Assembly (NCBI RefSeq): GCF_001650025.1
Contig: NZ_LVVY01000024.1
Span: 1-64,000 of the forward strand
Direction: 5' to 3'
DNA length: 64,000 nucleotides
DNA from: Devosia elaeis
GTDB lineage: Bacteria > Pseudomonadota > Alphaproteobacteria > Rhizobiales > Devosiaceae
Part shown: positions 37,369 to 46,716 of the stretch, one piece after another
Layout of the letters: each line of letters begins with the position of its first letter
Numbering within the stretch: position 1 is the first letter of the stretch
The notes under the pieces: generated by a model
Database searches by the model: none
Told to the model about the DNA's origin: nothing
What the model saw: the letters and a program-made list of their open reading frames with translations, nothing else
Program-made: the position numbers and the translations under genes

Positions 37369-38985
37369 CTAGCTCGGCAAGCGCCGGCGCCCCCGGCGCG
37401 AGGCGACCAGGCCCACCAGCATGCCGGCCAGGACGGCGATGAGGAAGGGCCAGTGCCGCACCTGCGCGAAGACGGTGCCGGGCAGTTTCTGATGCGGCCG
37501 CAGGTCGAGCGCGGCCATTTCCCCCGGCGCCAATTGCGCGGTGATGCGCCCCAGGGGATCGGTGGCGAAGGTCAGCCCGGTATTGGCGGCCCGCACCAGG
37601 CTCATGCCCTCCTCCACCGCCCGCAGCCGCGCATGATGGGCATGCTGGGCCGGGCCGATCGAGGCGTCGAACCAGGCGTCATTGGTGAGGTTGAGCAGGA
37701 ATTGCGCCCCCGCGACCTCGCCGAGATCGCCCGAAAAGATGATCTCGTAGCAGACCAGGACCAGGGCCGCCGGGGCATTGGGCAGGGCCATGAGCCGGCG
37801 TCGCGCATCGCCATGCGACCAGCCCTCGGCCCCGGGCACGAATTGGGTAATGCCCAGCCGCGAAAAGAAGGAGGCGAAGGGCAGATATTCCCCGAAGGGC
37901 ACCAGATGCGCCTTGTCATAGGAGGCGACCACTTCGCCGTCGCTATTGATGGCGACCACCGAATTATAGGGCGGCTCGCCCGGCAGGGCGCCGTCCAGCT
38001 CCAGCGGCCGGCGCGGCACGCCGGCGATCAGGCTGGCCTGCTCGGGCAGCATGCGGGCAATGCGGGCCAAAGCTTCGGGATAGGATTCGAGGAAGAAGGG
38101 CAGGCTCGATTCGGGCCAGACCAGGTGGGTGATGTCGGCCAGGCCCTGGTCGGAGGGGTCCATGCGCATGTCCGAGAGCATAATCAGCCGGTCGATCAGC
38201 GCCACCGGATCGACATTGCCGAAATCGGCATGCTCATAGACCAGCGGCTGCACCAGGCGCAGGGCCACGTCCTGCCGCTCGGTGGAGACATTGCCGCTGA
38301 GCCGGTTCCAGCCATAGCCGAGCTGGGCGGCGATGACGAGCAGGGCCAGAAAGAGCGGCGCCAGTCGGCGCGACCAGGGGCGCTGGTCGGCCGGCCAGAT
38401 CAGGGCCGGCGTCATGGCCAGGAGCGGCGCGAGGAAGGTCAGGCCATAGACGCCGATCACCGAGGCGAGCTGCATCATGGCGTCATTGCCGGTGAGGCTG
38501 TAGCCGAGCAGGTCGAAGGGAAAGCCGGTAAAGACATGGCCACGCAGGTATTCGGCGGCGGCCAGCCAGGCCGAAAGGGTCAGGATGCGGGTCCAGCCAT
38601 GGCTCCAGAACAGATGCGCGCAGGCGCTGGCCAGGCCCCAGAACAGGGCTATGAGCGCCGCCAGGGCGGCCACGGCGAAGGGCATGGCCCACAGCACCCA
38701 GCCGCCATCGACGAAAAAGGCGGCGCCCAGCCAGTGGAAGGCGACCAGGAAATAGCCCCAGCCAAAGGCGAAGCCGATGGAAAAGGCCGGCCCGAAAAGC
38801 CGCCGCCAGCCCCGGGGGCGTTCGGCGCCGTCCAGCGCCCAGACCCAGACGGGCATGGCGAGGAACAAGAGCGGCAGCAGGAAGAAGGGCGGCACCGACA
38901 GGCCCGCCAGCGCGCCCGCCACCAGCAGCAGCAGGAAGCGGCGCCAGCCCTGGCTCAGCATGGCGGTTTCGGCCAGCCAGGTCAT
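37369..38985 (-). CDS. lnt: Apolipoprotein N-acyltransferase
   Basis: Adds the third acyl chain to lipoproteins in the inner membrane. 538 residues with about six N-terminal membrane helices, then the nitrilase domain carrying the catalytic triad Glu (VWPESSLPFF, near 289), Lys (YDKAHLVPFGEYLPF, near 357) and Cys (VLVCYEIIF, near 411), and a last C-terminal helix. Divergent from tsaB, with a repeat element between. Confidence 0.96.
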   Translation of the reverse strand: MTWLAETAMLSQGWRRFLLLLVAGALAGLSVPPFFLLPLLFLAMPVWVWALDGAERPRGWRRLFGPAFSIGFAFGWGYFLVAFHWLGAAFFVDGGWVLWAMPFAVAALAALIALFWGLASACAHLFWSHGWTRILTLSAWLAAAEYLRGHVFTGFPFDLLGYSLTGNDAMMQLASVIGVYGLTFLAPLLAMTPALIWPADQRPWSRRLAPLFLALLVIAAQLGYGWNRLSGNVSTERQDVALRLVQPLVYEHADFGNVDPVALIDRLIMLSDMRMDPSDQGLADITHLVWPESSLPFFLESYPEALARIARMLPEQASLIAGVPRRPLELDGALPGEPPYNSVVAINSDGEVVASYDKAHLVPFGEYLPFASFFSRLGITQFVPGAEGWSHGDARRRLMALPNAPAALVLVCYEIIFSGDLGEVAGAQFLLNLTNDAWFDASIGPAQHAHHARLRAVEEGMSLVRAANTGLTFATDPLGRITAQLAPGEMAALDLRPHQKLPGTVFAQVRHWPFLIAVLAGMLVGLVASRRGRRRLPS

Positions 38986-39107
38986 GGCGGCAAAAGGGAC
39001 GAATCACGGCGCATGCGGGCAAGGTGGTCGCAGCCGGGATAGGCGTCAAGGTGGTGGACTTGGCGCCGGGCCGGGGATAGGAGTGCGAGCATGCGTCGGT
39101 ATCCCCC

Positions 39108-39278
39108 TCATCCGGCGCGGAGCCTGTCCTCGGGCGCCACGCGACCCGTGGGCGCCACCTTCTCCCCGAGGGGGGAGAAGAATGGGTCGGCGCCCGGTCC
39201 GGCACGATGCCTGTTCCTCTCCCCCTCGGGGAGAGGGTGGATCGGCCGAAGGCCGAGACGGGTGAGGGGGATGCGAGG
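39108..39278. repeat. Palindromic repeat between lnt and tsaB
   Basis: Contains CCTTCTCCCCGAGGGGGGAGAAG and CCTCTCCCCCTCGGGGAGAGG hairpins, GGATCGGCCGAAGGCCGAGACGGG and ends CCCCTCATCCGG / GGGTGAGGGGGA. Same family as 45960-46022. The short stretch to tsaB supplies its ribosome site GAGG. Confidence 0.75.
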
Positions 39279-39282
39279 CCCC

Positions 39283-39891
39283 ATGTCCAACCTCACCCTT
39301 GCCATCGACACCGCCGCCCCGCGCCTGCAATTGGCGCTGGCCCTGCCCGATGGCCGCACCGATGTGCTGGTGGAGGACATCGCCAAGGGCCATGCCGAAA
39401 TCCTGTTCGACCGGCTGGCCACCCTCCTCGCCCGCAATAACGTCACCTACGACGATCTCGACCGGGTCGCCGTCACCACCGGGCCGGGCTCCTTTACCGG
39501 GCTGCGCATCGGGCTTTCCGCCGCGCGCGGCCTGGGGCTGGCCCGCAAAATTCCGGTTCTGGGCATTCCGAGCCTCCTGGCCATTTCGCTTTGTGTCCCG
39601 TCCGGCCCGATTGCCGTCTTTATCGACGCGCGCCGGGACGAGGCCTATTTCGAGCTTTTTCCGGCGCCGGGCCGGATCGGGGACGGCCCGCGCCTGCTGC
39701 CGCTCGAGGCGGCCCGCGCCGCCATTCCGGCCGATGCCACGCTGATCCAAACCCCCTTTGCCGATATCGGCGCCATGGCGCGCTTTGCCGCCGGGGCCGA
39801 TCCCCTGGCCTTTCCGCCGCACGCCACCTATATCCGCGATGCCGATGCCAAGCCGCAGGACGCGGCGCGGATCGCGAGACGCGCGCCATGA
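39283..39891 (+). CDS. tsaB: tRNA t6A biosynthesis protein TsaB
   Basis: Partner of TsaD in threonylcarbamoyl-adenosine synthesis. 202 residues: LTLAIDTAAPRLQLAL at the N-terminus and the signature TGPGSFTGLRIGLSAARGL near residue 67. Start at MSNLTLAIDT, with GAGG four bases upstream; the longer frame runs into the repeat. It overlaps rimI by four bases. Confidence 0.94.
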   Translation: MSNLTLAIDTAAPRLQLALALPDGRTDVLVEDIAKGHAEILFDRLATLLARNNVTYDDLDRVAVTTGPGSFTGLRIGLSAARGLGLARKIPVLGIPSLLAISLCVPSGPIAVFIDARRDEAYFELFPAPGRIGDGPRLLPLEAARAAIPADATLIQTPFADIGAMARFAAGADPLAFPPHATYIRDADAKPQDAARIARRAP

Positions 39892-40367
39892 TGAAATTCT
39901 GGATGGCCCCGGGGGGCCTGCATATCGAGCCGGGCGAAACCCGCGATGCGGGGGAACTGGCCCGCATTCACCGCCAGGGCTTCTATCGCGGCTGGCCCAT
40001 GGAGGAATTCGCCCATTTCCTCGCCGACAAGGCCACGCCCGCCTATATTGCCTGCGATGCCCGGCGCCGCATTGCCGGCTTCGCGCTGATCCGCACGGTG
40101 GCCGACGAATCGGAATTGCTGACCATCGCCGTCGATCCGAAATGGCGCGGCAAGGGCATGGGCAGGGCGCTGATGGATGCGGTCTTCGCCGATCTCATGC
40201 TGTCGCCGGCCCAGCGCATGTTCCTCGAGGTGGATGAGCAGAACCATGCCGCCATCCGCCTCTATGAAAAGCTCGGCTTCGAGCGCATTTCATCGCGAAA
40301 AGGCTATTATTCCCGGCCCGACGGCTCCAGCGCCACCGCGCTTGTCATGGCGCGCGATCTTGGCTAA
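39888..40367 (+). CDS. rimI: Ribosomal-protein-alanine N-acetyltransferase RimI-like
   Basis: A 159-residue GNAT acetyltransferase. Motif A LLTIAVDPKWRGKGMGRALMDAVFADL binds acetyl-CoA, and FLEVDEQNHAAIRLYEKLGFE is the typical RimI C-terminal half. Position directly after tsaB with ATGA overlap is the conserved tsaB-rimI pair. Target (S18 N-terminus or other) is inferred. Confidence 0.92.
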   Translation: MMKFWMAPGGLHIEPGETRDAGELARIHRQGFYRGWPMEEFAHFLADKATPAYIACDARRRIAGFALIRTVADESELLTIAVDPKWRGKGMGRALMDAVFADLMLSPAQRMFLEVDEQNHAAIRLYEKLGFERISSRKGYYSRPDGSSATALVMARDLG

Positions 40368-40403
40368 CCCGGTCGGACCGAATTCAGGCCAGGGAGCGAT
40401 GGC

Positions 40404-40838
40404 GTGAGCAAGAACCCATCCGAGCCGACGCTCGAGGAAGCCTGCGTGGCCCGTGGCATGCGCATGACCGACCAGCGCCGCATCATCGCCCGCGTCATCG
40501 AGGGCGCGTCCGATCATCCGGACGTGGAAGAGCTCTATCGCCGCGCCTCGGCCATCGATCCGCGCATTTCGCTCTCCACCGTCTACCGCACGGTCAATCT
40601 CTTCGAGGAAGCGGGCCTGGTCACCAAGCACGATTTCAAGGATGGCCGCGCCCGCTTCGAACTGATCCCGGACGAGCATCACGACCATCTCATCGATATC
40701 CGCAGCGGCACCGTCATCGAATTCCGCAACGAGGAAATCGAGGCCATCCAGGAAGTGATCGCCAAGCGGCTGGGCTACAAGCTCGTCGATCACCGGCTCG
40801 AACTCTATGCCGTGCCCATCGGCGACAAGAAGGCCTGA
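40404..40838 (+). CDS. Fur/Mur-family metal-responsive regulator
   Basis: A 144-residue Fur superfamily repressor: winged helix RGMRMTDQRRIIARVIEGASDHPDVEELYRRASAIDPRISLSTVYRTVNLFEEAGLV, then the metal site region FELIPDEHHDHLIDIRSGTVIEF. The C-terminal CxxC motifs of E. coli Fur are absent. In Hyphomicrobiales the copy following tsaB-rimI is usually Mur, the manganese-sensing regulator, with iron control taken over by Irr and RirA. That assignment is inference. GTG start with GGGAGCG upstream; 15 bases ahead of plsC. Confidence 0.9.
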   Translation: MSKNPSEPTLEEACVARGMRMTDQRRIIARVIEGASDHPDVEELYRRASAIDPRISLSTVYRTVNLFEEAGLVTKHDFKDGRARFELIPDEHHDHLIDIRSGTVIEFRNEEIEAIQEVIAKRLGYKLVDHRLELYAVPIGDKKA

Positions 40839-40853
40839 GGCGGCCGCCTGCAT

Positions 40854-41657
40854 ATGATCTTCCGGACGCTGTTCTTCCTCCTGGTCTTCCTGCCCTTCCT
40901 CGTGGTCGTCATCCCGCTCCAGGCGCTGATCCTGGCGCTGCGCCTGCCGTTCTGGCAGGTGCTGCCGCGCCTGTTCCATCGCCTGGGCTGCCTGTTTCTG
41001 GGCCTGCGGATCAATGTCATCGGCCAGCCCTCGACCGGGCGGCCGACCCTGATGGTCGCCAACCACATCTCCTGGACCGATATCGTGGCGCTGGGCTCGG
41101 TGGCCGACGTGACCTTCGTGGCCAAGCGCGAAGTGGGGCAATGGCCCTTCGTGGGCATGATGGCCGATCTGCAGCGCACCATCTATGCCGATCGCACCCG
41201 CCGCTCGGAAACCGGGCGCACCGCCCAGGCCATGGGAAAGCATATGGCGAGCGGCAATGCGGTGCTGCTCTTTGCCGAAGGGCAATCCGATATCGGCACC
41301 CATGTGCTGCCCTTCCGCTCGGCGCTGATCGGCGCGGCGCAGCATGCCATGATCGAGGCCGGGGCCAGCGACGTGGTGATCCAGCCCGTCACCATCGCCT
41401 ATACGAAATTGCAGGGCCTGCCGGTCAGCCGCAACGAGCGCTCGCTGATCGCCTGGATCAAGTCCAAATCGGTCAGGCAGAATATCGTCGACATCCTCTC
41501 CGGCCCGGTCAAGGACGTCACCATCGCCTTCGGCCAGCCCATGCCGCTCAACCAGGGCGACAATCGCAAGGCGGTGAGCAAGGCGGCGGAAATCCAGGTC
41601 CGCGCCATGCTGGTGGCCCTCAATCGCGGCGGCAAGCTGCCTGACTCCGCGACCTAG
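40854..41657 (+). CDS. plsC: 1-acyl-sn-glycerol-3-phosphate acyltransferase
   Basis: A 267-residue lysophosphatidate acyltransferase of the inner membrane. One or two N-terminal membrane helices (MIFRTLFFLLVFLPFLVVVI), then the catalytic NHISWTDIVALG (the HX4D box as H-ISWT-D) and LLFAEGQSDIGTHVLPFRSAL (the FPEGTRS equivalent is changed to FAEGQS). Conserved fur-plsC neighbourhood. Confidence 0.92.
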   Translation: MIFRTLFFLLVFLPFLVVVIPLQALILALRLPFWQVLPRLFHRLGCLFLGLRINVIGQPSTGRPTLMVANHISWTDIVALGSVADVTFVAKREVGQWPFVGMMADLQRTIYADRTRRSETGRTAQAMGKHMASGNAVLLFAEGQSDIGTHVLPFRSALIGAAQHAMIEAGASDVVIQPVTIAYTKLQGLPVSRNERSLIAWIKSKSVRQNIVDILSGPVKDVTIAFGQPMPLNQGDNRKAVSKAAEIQVRAMLVALNRGGKLPDSAT

Positions 41658-41666
41658 CAGCAGGAT

Positions 41667-41924
41667 TCACCCTTGCGGCGCACCCAGGTGCTGCTTCAGC
41701 CGGCCCACGATATCGGCCGCCTTGACCATCAGGCCGAGCTCGACATCCTCCTCGCTCATGCCGGCGCGCACGTCGAGCCAGACCGGCACCAGCAATTCGT
41801 GCCGGATCTGCTGGCCGCCAATGGTCTCGGCCAGCACGGCCTTCACCTTGCCGGTCACGCGATGTTCGAGGCGGGGATGGGGCTGGCGTTCGGCCAGAGC
41901 GATATCGATTAACTCAAGACTCAA
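41667..41924 (-). CDS. Small conserved protein of unknown function
   Basis: An 85-residue soluble protein (SLELIDIALAERQPHPRLEHRV...VWLDVRAGMSEEDVELGLMVKAADIVGRLKQHL) ending just after plsC on the opposite strand. I place the start at the TTG with GGAG seven bases upstream; earlier ATGs give an Arg-rich tail that looks non-coding. No domain recognised. The composition is protein-like (well-spaced hydrophobics, helical C-terminus), unlike typical shadows. Confidence 0.6.
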   Translation of the reverse strand: MSLELIDIALAERQPHPRLEHRVTGKVKAVLAETIGGQQIRHELLVPVWLDVRAGMSEEDVELGLMVKAADIVGRLKQHLGAPQG

Positions 41925-42139
41925 TTCATGGCTCCGTGGAGCCCCCGCGATCAGACTGACCCCGGATGGTTCACGTGGCATTAACGTCGGTGCAGCCGTG
42001 GCGGTTCTCCACAGCGGGGCAGGTCGGTCCAACCTGTTGCGAAAGCGCATCACAGCCGGGAGGGCGGGACGATGCGGCGAGGCCGGCTGAAAGCGCAGCG
42101 GGCCCCGCTTAGTCCGATTCTGCGCCTATCGGAAGGTCT

Positions 42140-43447
42140 TTACACCTTCACGGCATGCTCCACCCGCCCGGTATCGCCGAAAACCCGCAGATAGCGGTCG
42201 ATTTCGGCCGCATCGCCGGTGGCCTTGGCGGGATTGTCGGAGAGTTTCACCGCCGGCCGTCCATTGGCCTCGGAGACCTTGGCGACGATGGAGATGGGCT
42301 TGAGGCCGGGATTGGGCTCGGGGGCGCAATCCTCGAAATCATTGGTCAGATTGGTGCCCCAGCCGAAGCTCATGCGCACCTTGCCGTCGAAATGGAGATA
42401 GGCTTCCTCGATCATGTCGACATCGAGCCCGTCCGAGAAGATGAGCAGCTTTTCCCTGGGATCGCGGCCGCGCGCCTTCCAGAAGTCGATGATCTTCTCG
42501 CCGCCCTCGATGGCCGGGGCGCTGTCGGGGCGGAAGCCGGTCCAGTCGGCGATCCAGTCGGGAGCATCGCGCAGGAAGGCATCGGTGCCGAAGGCATCGG
42601 GCAGCACGATCAGCAGATTGCCCCCATAATAGCTCTTCCAGTCCTGCAGCACCCGATAGGGGGCCTCGCGCAATTCCTCGTCCGAGCGCGCCAGGGCCGC
42701 CAGCACCATGGGCAATTCATGCGCATTGGTGCCCAGGGCCTCGAGATCGTTGTCCATGGCCAGCTTGACATTGGAGGTGCCGGTCATGTTGGCGCCGATC
42801 CCTTCCTTGAGCGCCTCCACGCACCAGCGCTGCCAGAGAAAGGAATGCCGCCGCCGCGTGCCGAAATCGGAAATCTTGAGATCGGGCAGCTTCTGCAGCC
42901 GCTCGACCTTTTCCCACATCCGCGCCTTGGCCCGGGCATAGAGCACGTCGAGCGTGAAGGGGCCGTAGCGCTTCATGGCGGCGCGGGAGCGCAATTCGTT
43001 GATGATGGCCAGGGCGGGAATTTCCCACATCGTGGTTTCGAGCCAGAGCCCGGGAAATTCGAGCACGAATTGCCCGTCGCGCTGCTCCAGCCGGTATTCG
43101 GGGAGCTGGAAATTCTCCAGCCAGCGCAGGAAGCCGGGCTGGAAGATCTGCTTGGACCCATAAAAGGTGTTACCGGCCAGCCAGATCATTTCCTTCTTGG
43201 AAAAGCGCAGCGTGCGGCAATGGTCGAGCTGGGCCCGCAATTCCTCGATATCGATCTCCTCGGCCAGTCGCACCGAGCGGGTGCGGTTGATGAGACTGAA
43301 GGTGGCGTCGACCTTGGGATAGAGCCCCCAGATCATCTGCAGCATCAACAGCTTGTAGAAATCGGTATCGAGCAGCGAGCGGATGATCGGATCGAGCTTC
43401 CAGGTGTGGTTGTACACCCGGCGCGCAATATCGGTAAAAGTAGCCAT
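42140..43447 (-). CDS. pncB: Nicotinate phosphoribosyltransferase
   Basis: NAD salvage enzyme joining nicotinate and PRPP. 435 residues with [20 protein letters not shown] at the N-terminus, [39 protein letters not shown] (His of GTNAHE corresponds to the autophosphorylated His) and the PRPP-binding [11 protein letters not shown]. Start at [19 protein letters not shown]. Monocistronic. Confidence 0.96.
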   Translation of the reverse strand: MATFTDIARRVYNHTWKLDPIIRSLLDTDFYKLLMLQMIWGLYPKVDATFSLINRTRSVRLAEEIDIEELRAQLDHCRTLRFSKKEMIWLAGNTFYGSKQIFQPGFLRWLENFQLPEYRLEQRDGQFVLEFPGLWLETTMWEIPALAIINELRSRAAMKRYGPFTLDVLYARAKARMWEKVERLQKLPDLKISDFGTRRRHSFLWQRWCVEALKEGIGANMTGTSNVKLAMDNDLEALGTNAHELPMVLAALARSDEELREAPYRVLQDWKSYYGGNLLIVLPDAFGTDAFLRDAPDWIADWTGFRPDSAPAIEGGEKIIDFWKARGRDPREKLLIFSDGLDVDMIEEAYLHFDGKVRMSFGWGTNLTNDFEDCAPEPNPGLKPISIVAKVSEANGRPAVKLSDNPAKATGDAAEIDRYLRVFGDTGRVEHAVKV

Positions 43448-43514
43448 ATTCGCCCCACTTCGCGCCAATGTTGTAGCGCGCAGAGATCAGGATTGGGAAG
43501 GTCGGCCTTTCGAC

Positions 43515-43645
43515 ACGCCCCGATGCGGCACCGCCCCCTTGACGGGGGAGGATGGGAGGGGGTGCGGGAGCCTCGATGTCCGCGCGTGGGAGCATCCCTC
43601 CCCAACCCTCCCCCGTCAAGGGAGGGTGCCCATCGCGCGTGTTGC
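43515..43645. repeat. Palindromic repeat between GH3 gene and pncB
   Basis: CCCCCTTGACGGGGGAGG and CCTCCCCAACCCTCCCCCGTCAAGGGAGGG hairpins flank a short stretch. Same family as 300-316 and 45866-45892. Confidence 0.7.
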
Positions 43646-43668
43646 GCCATCTGGCCCCGTCTCTACGC

Positions 43669-45339
43669 TCAATATTTCCCCTGCTCGCTGCCGCAGAAGG
43701 GGTCCACCGGGCTGGTGCCGGTAAATTCGATCCGGCCCAGCAGCGCCTCCACGACGGCGGCCTGCATGTCCTCGTTGGAGCCATAGGCATTGACATAGGT
43801 GGGCACGCGCGGCGCATCGTGGAGGTAATAGGGAAAGCCCAGCGACACCATCAAAGTGGGGACGTCGTGCCAATAGCGCTTCATCGCCCCGAAGACCGAG
43901 CCGGTCAGGTCCTTCCAGTTGAGGAAGATGCGCTGCCGGGTCAGCAGGGTTTCCTCGGCCAGCAGATAGAGCACCAGGTCGAACTGTTTCGGATCGACCG
44001 CCATGCCCGGCCCATATTCGGTCACCTCGAACCCTTCCTGGCGCAGCAGGTCGGGGATGGAGAGCGGCAGCGGGGCGGGCGCGAAGGGCTGCACCGCGCC
44101 GGTCGAAAAGATCAGCACCCGCCTGTGCCGCGCCGGCGACAGCGGCAGCAGCTTGGCGGTATCCTTGACCAGGGTGGGCACGCGCGCCGTCACCTGCCGC
44201 GTCGTCTCCTTGCTCTGCGACCGGGCCATGATCACTTCCGCCCGGCTCAGCGACAGCGGATCGCGCTCCCGATGCAGGCCCAGGGCGGCCTTGAGCGCCA
44301 GCACCCGCGTCACCGCCTCGTCCACCCGCTCCTGGCTCAGCCGCCCATCGGCCACGGCCTTCACCAGATACATGAGGTCGGCATTGGGATCGTCGGAGAA
44401 CAGGATCACGTCGCAGCCGGCAATGATGGCTTGCGGAATGGTCTCTTCGCGCGGGCCCCAATCGCCGAAGCCGGCCATGGGCGTGGCGTCGGAGACGATG
44501 AGGCCGTTGAAGCCCAGTTTCTCGCGCAGCAGCGTCTGGTTCAGCACCGGGCTCAGCGTCGCCGGGCGAAAGGCCTCGGCGCCGGCATCGGGATCCAGGT
44601 CGCGCACGAAGGCGGGAAAGGCGATATGGGCGGACATGACGCTCATCACCCCCGCCGCGATGGCGGCGCGATAGAGCCGGCCGAAGGTCTTTTCCCATTC
44701 CTTGAGCGTCAGCGGATTGACCGTGGTGACCAGGTGCTGGTCCCGATCGTCATAGCCTTCGCCGGGCCAGTGCTTGACCGTGGCGGCGACGCCCTGTTTC
44801 TGGAAGGCGGCGATCTGGGCCAGGGCATGCCGGGCGATCCGCTCGGGGTCCGAGCCATAGGACCGGGTGCCGACAATGGCGCTGCGCCAAGCCTGGTTGA
44901 TATCGATGACCGGGGTAAAGCTCCAGTTGAGCCCCACGGCCCGGGCCTCCTCGGCCATGATGGTGGAGATCGCCGTGGTCGCCTCGACATCATCCACGGC
45001 GGCCAGGCCCAGCGGATTGGGCACTTCGCTGCCGAAGGGCAGGCTCATGCGGCTGCCTTCGAGATCGGCGCTGACCAGCATGGGCACCGGGCCGGCGCTG
45101 TCGATCTGGCCCATCAGCCCGATTTCGGCGGCCAGATCCCCGCTATAGAGGCGCGTGATCCCGCCCGGCTTGAAGCTGCGCAATCCCTCCATGGCCGTTT
45201 CCGGCGCCTCGCGCGACAGCAGCACGAAAAGCTGGGCCAGCTTGTCGCGCGGCGACAGCCGGTCCCGCGTCTCGTGCACCCAGGCCATGCCCGCATCATC
45301 GAGATGGAAGGGGGCGGCGGCAAGATCGATGGCGGCCAA
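43669..45339 (-). CDS. Glycoside hydrolase family 3 (beta-N-acetylhexosaminidase-like)
   Basis: A 556-residue GH3 enzyme, longer than NagZ (about 340). The N-terminal barrel keeps GITRLYSGDL, PMLVSADLEGSRM, AATVKHWPGEGYDDRDQH (the Asp-x-His dyad used by NagZ as acid/base) and GFNGLIVSDATPM with the nucleophile Asp near residue 282. The NagZ KHFPGHG is changed to KHWPGEG. About 200 further residues form a GH3 C-terminal-type domain. Likely acts on N-acetylhexosaminides from peptidoglycan or chitin. No signal peptide, so probably cytoplasmic. Confidence 0.88.
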   Translation of the reverse strand: MAAIDLAAAPFHLDDAGMAWVHETRDRLSPRDKLAQLFVLLSREAPETAMEGLRSFKPGGITRLYSGDLAAEIGLMGQIDSAGPVPMLVSADLEGSRMSLPFGSEVPNPLGLAAVDDVEATTAISTIMAEEARAVGLNWSFTPVIDINQAWRSAIVGTRSYGSDPERIARHALAQIAAFQKQGVAATVKHWPGEGYDDRDQHLVTTVNPLTLKEWEKTFGRLYRAAIAAGVMSVMSAHIAFPAFVRDLDPDAGAEAFRPATLSPVLNQTLLREKLGFNGLIVSDATPMAGFGDWGPREETIPQAIIAGCDVILFSDDPNADLMYLVKAVADGRLSQERVDEAVTRVLALKAALGLHRERDPLSLSRAEVIMARSQSKETTRQVTARVPTLVKDTAKLLPLSPARHRRVLIFSTGAVQPFAPAPLPLSIPDLLRQEGFEVTEYGPGMAVDPKQFDLVLYLLAEETLLTRQRIFLNWKDLTGSVFGAMKRYWHDVPTLMVSLGFPYYLHDAPRVPTYVNAYGSNEDMQAAVVEALLGRIEFTGTSPVDPFCGSEQGKY

Positions 45340-45460
45340 GGACAGGCTCCCGTCACGGTTTCGTTATCGCCGCAATGCTTAACAGCACGGATGGGACAGG
45401 AACAAGGCAATGCGGAAGGTCCGGTCATGCCGACTGTTTTAAGGGCTCTAACCAACCCGG

Positions 45461-46105
45461 ATCGTCACCCTCGGGCCTGACCCGAGGGTTCTTCGGTTTG
45501 GGTGCATGGCAAACGCCCTCGGGGTCGAGCCCGATGGTGACGATCTGTGGCTGGGGGTGGGGTGGTGCGGCTTGCGCGACGGGCCCCGGTTCTTTGCCCC
45601 CCTCCCCCTTGAGGGGAGGGCCGGGGTGGGGGTCGTTCAGTGATCCGCTGATGGACCCCCACCCTCATTCCCTCCCCTCAAGGGGGAGGGAGGCGATGGA
45701 GCTGACGATCTGTGGGTGCGGCAAACACCGAACCCACCTCCCCCCTGACGGGCTTCGAGCCGTCCCGAAGGGCAAATCTCTCCGTGGAGAGATTTGAGGC
45801 GAGAAGGCCATGAGCGCTATGCGCGAATGGCGGGGAGCCGCCCCAAGCACCGACCCCAACCTCCCCCTTGATGGGGGAGGTAGCGCAGCTTGGCCAAAGG
45901 CCTAGCGAAGCTGGGAGGGGGTGCCGGCAGGCAACAGCGTTAGAAATCAAACACCCTGCCGCCCATCCCCCTCACCCGTCTCGGGCTGCGCCCGATCCAC
46001 CCTCTCCCCGAGGGGGAGAGGAACAAGAGGCGAGCGCCGAACGATATGCGCCATCGCCACCCCACACTTCGTCACCCTCGGGTCAGGCCCGAGGGTGACG
46101 ATCCG
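45461..46105. repeat. Large cluster of intergenic repeats before trxA
   Basis: The 909-base gap 45340-46248 has no gene. In order: a BIME-like unit 45461-45715 matching the 7768 and 7985 copies; the covarying hairpin module (10-bp stem 45774-45783 / 45786-45795, GCGC-TAT-GCGC 45814-45824); 45866-45963, an inverted copy of 208-316; a CCCCTCACCC / CCCTCTCCCCGAGGGGGAGAGG element 45968-46022; and a single perfect palindrome CGTCACCCTCGGG-TCAGG-CCCGAGGGTGACG near 46069-46099. Confidence 0.85.
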
Positions 46106-46171
46106 TGGGTGAGGCATCCACTGATGCCCACCCCTCAACCCCCCTTAAGACGTCGGCCCCCTCAACCCCCC

Positions 46172-46206
46172 AAACAAAAACACCGCCGGATCGCTCCGGC
46201 GGTGTC
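46172..46206 (-). terminator. Terminator of the trxA (addBA) transcript
   Basis: Minus strand: perfect 11-bp stem ACACCGCCGGA-GCGA-TCCGGCGGTGT followed by TTTTGTTT, 43 bases after the trxA stop. Confidence 0.93.
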
Positions 46207-46248
46207 TGTTCAGTCGCTATCGGTCACCGGCTCGGGCCGGCGGGGCCT

Positions 46249-46572
46249 TTAGGCCGCGTGGCCTTCGAGCCATTTGGTCAGGCCCGCCTTGGGGGTGCCG
46301 GCGCCGATCTTCATGTCGGCCGCTTCCCCGCCCTTGAACAGGATCATGGTGGGGATGGAGCGCACGCCATATTGGGCGGCGATGCCGGGATTCTCGTCGA
46401 CATTGAGCTTGACGATCTTCACCTTGCCCTCGAGCTCGGTGGAAATCTCGTCGAGAACCGGGGCGATGGCCCGGCAGGGGCCGCACCATTCGGCCCAGAA
46501 ATCGACGAGGACGGGCTCGCTGGAATTGAGGACTTCCTGGCCGAAATTGGCTTCGGAAACGGCTTTGGTCAT
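46249..46572 (-). CDS. trxA: Thioredoxin
   Basis: A 107-residue thioredoxin with the active site [17 protein letters not shown] (C30, C33) and the cis-Pro loop RSIPTMILF. Start at [10 protein letters not shown] with GGAAGG upstream. It is the last gene of the leftward murU-addB-addA-trxA line, the usual neighbourhood in Hyphomicrobiales. Confidence 0.97.
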   Translation of the reverse strand: MTKAVSEANFGQEVLNSSEPVLVDFWAEWCGPCRAIAPVLDEISTELEGKVKIVKLNVDENPGIAAQYGVRSIPTMILFKGGEAADMKIGAGTPKAGLTKWLEGHAA

Positions 46573-46716
46573 GGTCTTGCCTTCCTTTGGGGCGCTGCAT
46601 TCTCCCCGCCGGGGATGGCACAGCGCAAAAATTTCAGTGCCGGGAAGAGGCTCCGGCAAGCGGCGGTGTCTTTGCTCCCAAAGCTGGGGAGAGTCCAGCC
46701 CCGGTTCAAGCCGGCA

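Noticed and set aside
40404-40838. Irr identity for the Fur-family gene
   Set aside because: The tsaB-rimI neighbourhood and overall sequence fit Mur/Fur better; no haem-regulatory motif seen.
41667-42053. Longer 128-residue version of the small gene after plsC
   Set aside because: The extra N-terminus is Arg/Pro-rich and non-conserved in look; a TTG with a good ribosome site lies downstream.
45375-45797. ORF of 140 codons in the repeat cluster
   Set aside because: Lies entirely in repeated palindromic sequence whose other copies do not keep the frame.
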